A program made the position numbers and the translations under genes. From positions 1-64,000 of the forward strand of contig NW_027018067.1 of the NCBI RefSeq assembly GCF_032854445.1: a stretch of DNA of 64,000 nt. The letters run 5' to 3'. Source of the DNA: Liolophura sinensis (Eukaryota; Mollusca; Polyplacophora; Chitonida; Chitonidae). The notes under the pieces are model-generated. The model made no database searches and had not been told where the DNA came from. It saw nothing but the letters and a program-made list of their open reading frames with translations. Shown here in pieces: positions 61,801 to 64,000 of this stretch; position 1 is the first letter of the stretch; every line of letters begins with the position of its first letter.

Positions 61801-62731
61801 CCGCGTTGCTCTCCGACCAATACTTTTGGCTGTAGCCACAAATGAATAATCATTGATGTCAAGATCACGTGCCCAGCAACGGCTCTTACTCCATGGAAAC
61901 CAAGGAAATTTGCAATTTTTCAACAGCTGGAGATGCCTGGCCCAATTGCGCATCTTTTGGCACCTTATTGATGTGGGTCAGTGTTCAATTGTACTTTTTA
62001 CAGCAGACTTTATCATGTACCTTGTGTTTTTTTTATATACAAATGGTGTGGTTTTTCTACATGTAGATAAAGACATTGAGTTTGTCTTCGACTTAGAAGT
62101 AAGACATTTGCTGGGTGAGTTAAATGGGCTTGGCCCAAAGATTTGACGTCGTCTGGGCTACCGAAGGCCACATAACTTATAATGAAAAGTTGAATATAGT
62201 AATGACCAGTCGCGATTGTACATAGTTAATGTAGCCGATTTCAATTAGAAAAAAAGACCTGGCAAAAATACAAAAGTTGAAAAACTGTTCCAATGCTGCT
62301 GGTAAGAGGCTAATCCGACGTATTTTTTGACGAGAAATCGAATGGTGCAAACCGCGTTGCTCTCCGACCAATACTTTTGGCTGTAGCCACAAATGAATAA
62401 TCATTGATGTCAAGATCACGTGCCCAGCAACGGCTCTTACTCCATGGAAACCAAGGAAATTTGCAATTTTTCAACAGCTGGAGATGCCTGGCCCAATTGC
62501 GCATCTTTTGGCACCTTATTGATGTGGGTCAGTGTTCAATTGTACTTTTTACAGCGGACTGTATCAAGTACCTTGTGTTTTTTTATATACAAATGGTGTG
62601 GTTTTTCTACATGTAGATAAAGACATTGAGTTTGTCTTCGACTTAGAAGTAAGACATTTGCTGGGTGAGTTAAATGGGCTTGGCCCAAAGATTTGACGTC
62701 GTCTGGGCTACCGAAGGGCACATAACTTATA
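58881..62731 (+). repeat. 7-monomer HOR-7, copy 2 (M108-M114)
   Basis: Starts are 58881, 59431, 59981, 60531, 61082, 61633 and 62182, a total of 3851 bp. It has the same seven types in the same order as copy 1. Only about four differences were noticed: CTGTTGG near 60097, one A less near 60629, one A more (CAAAATGG near 61493) and one G less (TTTTTTACGAG near 61779). It is among the most recent duplications in the window. Confidence 0.93.
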
Positions 62732-64000
62732 ATGAAAAGTTGAATATAGTAATGACCAGTCGCGATTGTACATAGTTAATGTAGCCGATTTGAATTAGAC
62801 AAAATACCAGGCAAAAACCCAAAAGTGGAAAAACTGTTCCAGTGCTGCTGGTAAGAGGCTAATCCGACGTATTTTTTGACGAGAAATCGAATGGTGCAAA
62901 CCGCGTTGCTCTCCGACCAATACTTTTGGCTGTAGCCACAAATGAATAATCATTGATGTCAAGATCACGTGCCCAGCAACGGCTCTTACTCCATGGAAAC
63001 CAAGGAAATTTGCAATTTTTCAACAGCTGGAGATGCCTGGCCCAATTGCGCATCTTTTGGCACCTTATTGATGTGGGTCAGTGTTCAATTGTACTTTTTA
63101 CAGCGGACTGTATCAAGTACCTTGTGTTTTTTTTATATACAAATGGTGTGATTTTTCTACATGTAGATAAAGACATTGAGTTTGTCTTCGACTTAGAAGT
63201 AAGACATTTGCTGGGTGAGTTAAATGGGCTTGGCCCAAACATTTGACGTCGTCTGGGCTACCGAAGGGCACATAACTTATAATGAAAAGTTGAATATAGT
63301 AATGACCAGTCGCGATTGTACATAGTTAATGTAGCCGATTTCAATTCGCAAAAAGACCAGGCAAAAATCCAAAAGTAGAAAAACTGTTCCAATGCTGCTG
63401 GTAAGAGGCTGATCCGACGTATTTTTTGACGAGAAATCGAATGGTGAAAACCACGTTGCTCTCCGACCAATACTTTTGGCTGTAGCCACAAATGAATAAT
63501 CATTGATGTCAAGATCACGTGCCCAGCAACGGCTCTTACTCCATGGAAACCAAGGAAATTTGCAATTTTTCAACAGCTGGAGATGCCTGGCCCAATTGCG
63601 CATCTTTTGGCACCTTATTGATGTGGGTCAGTGTTCAATTGTCCTTTTTACAGCGGACTGTATCAAGTACCTTGTGTTTTTTTTATATACAAATGGTGTG
63701 ATTTTTCTACATGTAGATAAAGACATTGAGTTTGTCTTCGACTTAGAAGTAAGACATTTGCTGGGTGAGTTAAATGGGCTTGGCCCAAACATTTGACGTC
63801 GTCTGGGCTACCGAAGGGCACATAACTTATAATGAAAAGTTGAATATAGTAATGACCAGTCGCGATTGTACATAGTTAATGTAGCCGATTTCAATTCGCA
63901 AAAATACCAGGCAAAAATCCAAAAGTAGAAAAACTGTTCCAATGCTGCTGGTAAGAGGCTGATCCGACGTATTTTTTGACGAGAAATCGAATGGTGAAAA
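62732..64000 (+). repeat. Monomers M115, M116 and partial M117
   Basis: Starts are 62732, 63282 and 63832; the last is cut after 169 bp. M115 is D-type with AAAACCCAAAAG and CCAGTGCTG like M87. M116 and M117 have TGATCCG with TGGTGAAAA like M92. M115 and M116 share GTGTGATTTTT and CCAAACATTTG. They look like a new expansion continuing beyond the window, drawn from variants found near 47-50 kb. Confidence 0.88.

Larger units (their letters stand above)
1..64000 (+). repeat. Satellite DNA array, ~550-bp monomer, 116 complete copies plus one partial
   Basis: The same unit recurs head to tail from the first base to the last. I anchored it at the conserved ATGAAAAGTTGAATATAG start and found 117 anchors, the first at 1 and the last at 63832, giving a mean spacing of about 550.3 bp. 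Every copy is in the same orientation and none is separated from the next by other DNA. By eye neighbouring copies differ at a few per cent of positions or less. The phase is arbitrary, because the window happens to start at the chosen anchor. Known families: arrays like this are typical of eukaryotic constitutive heterochromatin and centromeres. I do not recognise this monomer. No inversion, transposon insertion or unique island was seen. Confidence 0.98.

Noticed and set aside
1-64000. CRISPR array
   Set aside because: The repeat unit is 550 bp with no short repeat/unique spacer alternation and no cas genes.
1-64000. Ribosomal or 5S RNA gene cluster, tRNA or other Pol III gene array
   Set aside because: No rRNA core sequence is recognisable. 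GTTCAATTG (offset 353) and TGGCTGTAGCC only loosely resemble box B and box A, with wrong order and spacing.
1-64000. Bacterial, phage or plasmid origin
   Set aside because: More than 110 near-identical tandem copies of a non-coding 550-bp unit with no genes is not a known prokaryotic arrangement; eukaryotic satellite explains it fully.
1-64000. Transposable element or LTR as the monomer
   Set aside because: No terminal repeats, target-site duplications, polymerase or transposase motifs, or solo copies in other DNA are visible inside this window.

Overview
The whole window is one uninterrupted head-to-tail satellite DNA array. I could place 117 starts of the same unit (M1 at position 1 to M117 at 63832, the last cut by the window edge). 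This gives 116 complete monomers with a mean period of about 550.3 bp (most are 549-552 bp, extremes 547 and 554). All are in the same orientation, and no unique sequence, gene, transposon or RNA gene lies between them. The many overlapping open frames of 60-110 codons are the same few chance frames repeated with the period. I support no protein-coding gene here.

Organism: an array of this size and purity points to a eukaryotic chromosome (centromeric, pericentromeric, subtelomeric or sex/B-chromosome heterochromatin). I do not recognise the monomer and cannot name the species. One monomer counted by hand is about 41% G+C with roughly 18-19 CpG. That is not far below expectation, so there is no sign of the strong CpG loss seen in heavily methylated vertebrate or plant satellites.

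Layout. Monomers differ by a small set of diagnostic variants: an A-rich segment at offsets 66-102, a T-run at offset 396, GGGCAC/GGCCAC near the 3' end, and acaactgc/acatttgc. From these the array resolves into nested higher-order repeats (HORs). 1-1651: three lead monomers. 1652-8250: a 4-monomer HOR in three copies. 8251-8801: one hybrid monomer. 8802-12649: a 3-monomer HOR in two copies with a lead monomer. 12650-14298: three mixed monomers. 14299-25295: a 10-monomer (5.5 kb) tandem duplication. 25296-32455: loosely dimeric/trimeric monomers. 32456-34658: four monomers that begin a 13-monomer pattern. 34659-40713: eleven monomers full of single-base indels, probably unpolished sequence. 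40714-47324: clean counterparts of that tract plus a duplicated 4-monomer HOR. 47325-53378: irregular monomers. 53379-62731: a 7-monomer HOR in two full copies and one partial copy. 62732-64000: two and a third monomers related to those near 50 kb.

There are no genes to work together. What can be read is the history of unequal exchange and gene conversion, a monomer with conserved and variable zones, and a curious splice-site-flanked 111-bp in-frame segment that may be a relic of a captured gene exon. The monomer offsets used below are those of M1, so offset equals coordinate for positions 1-550.
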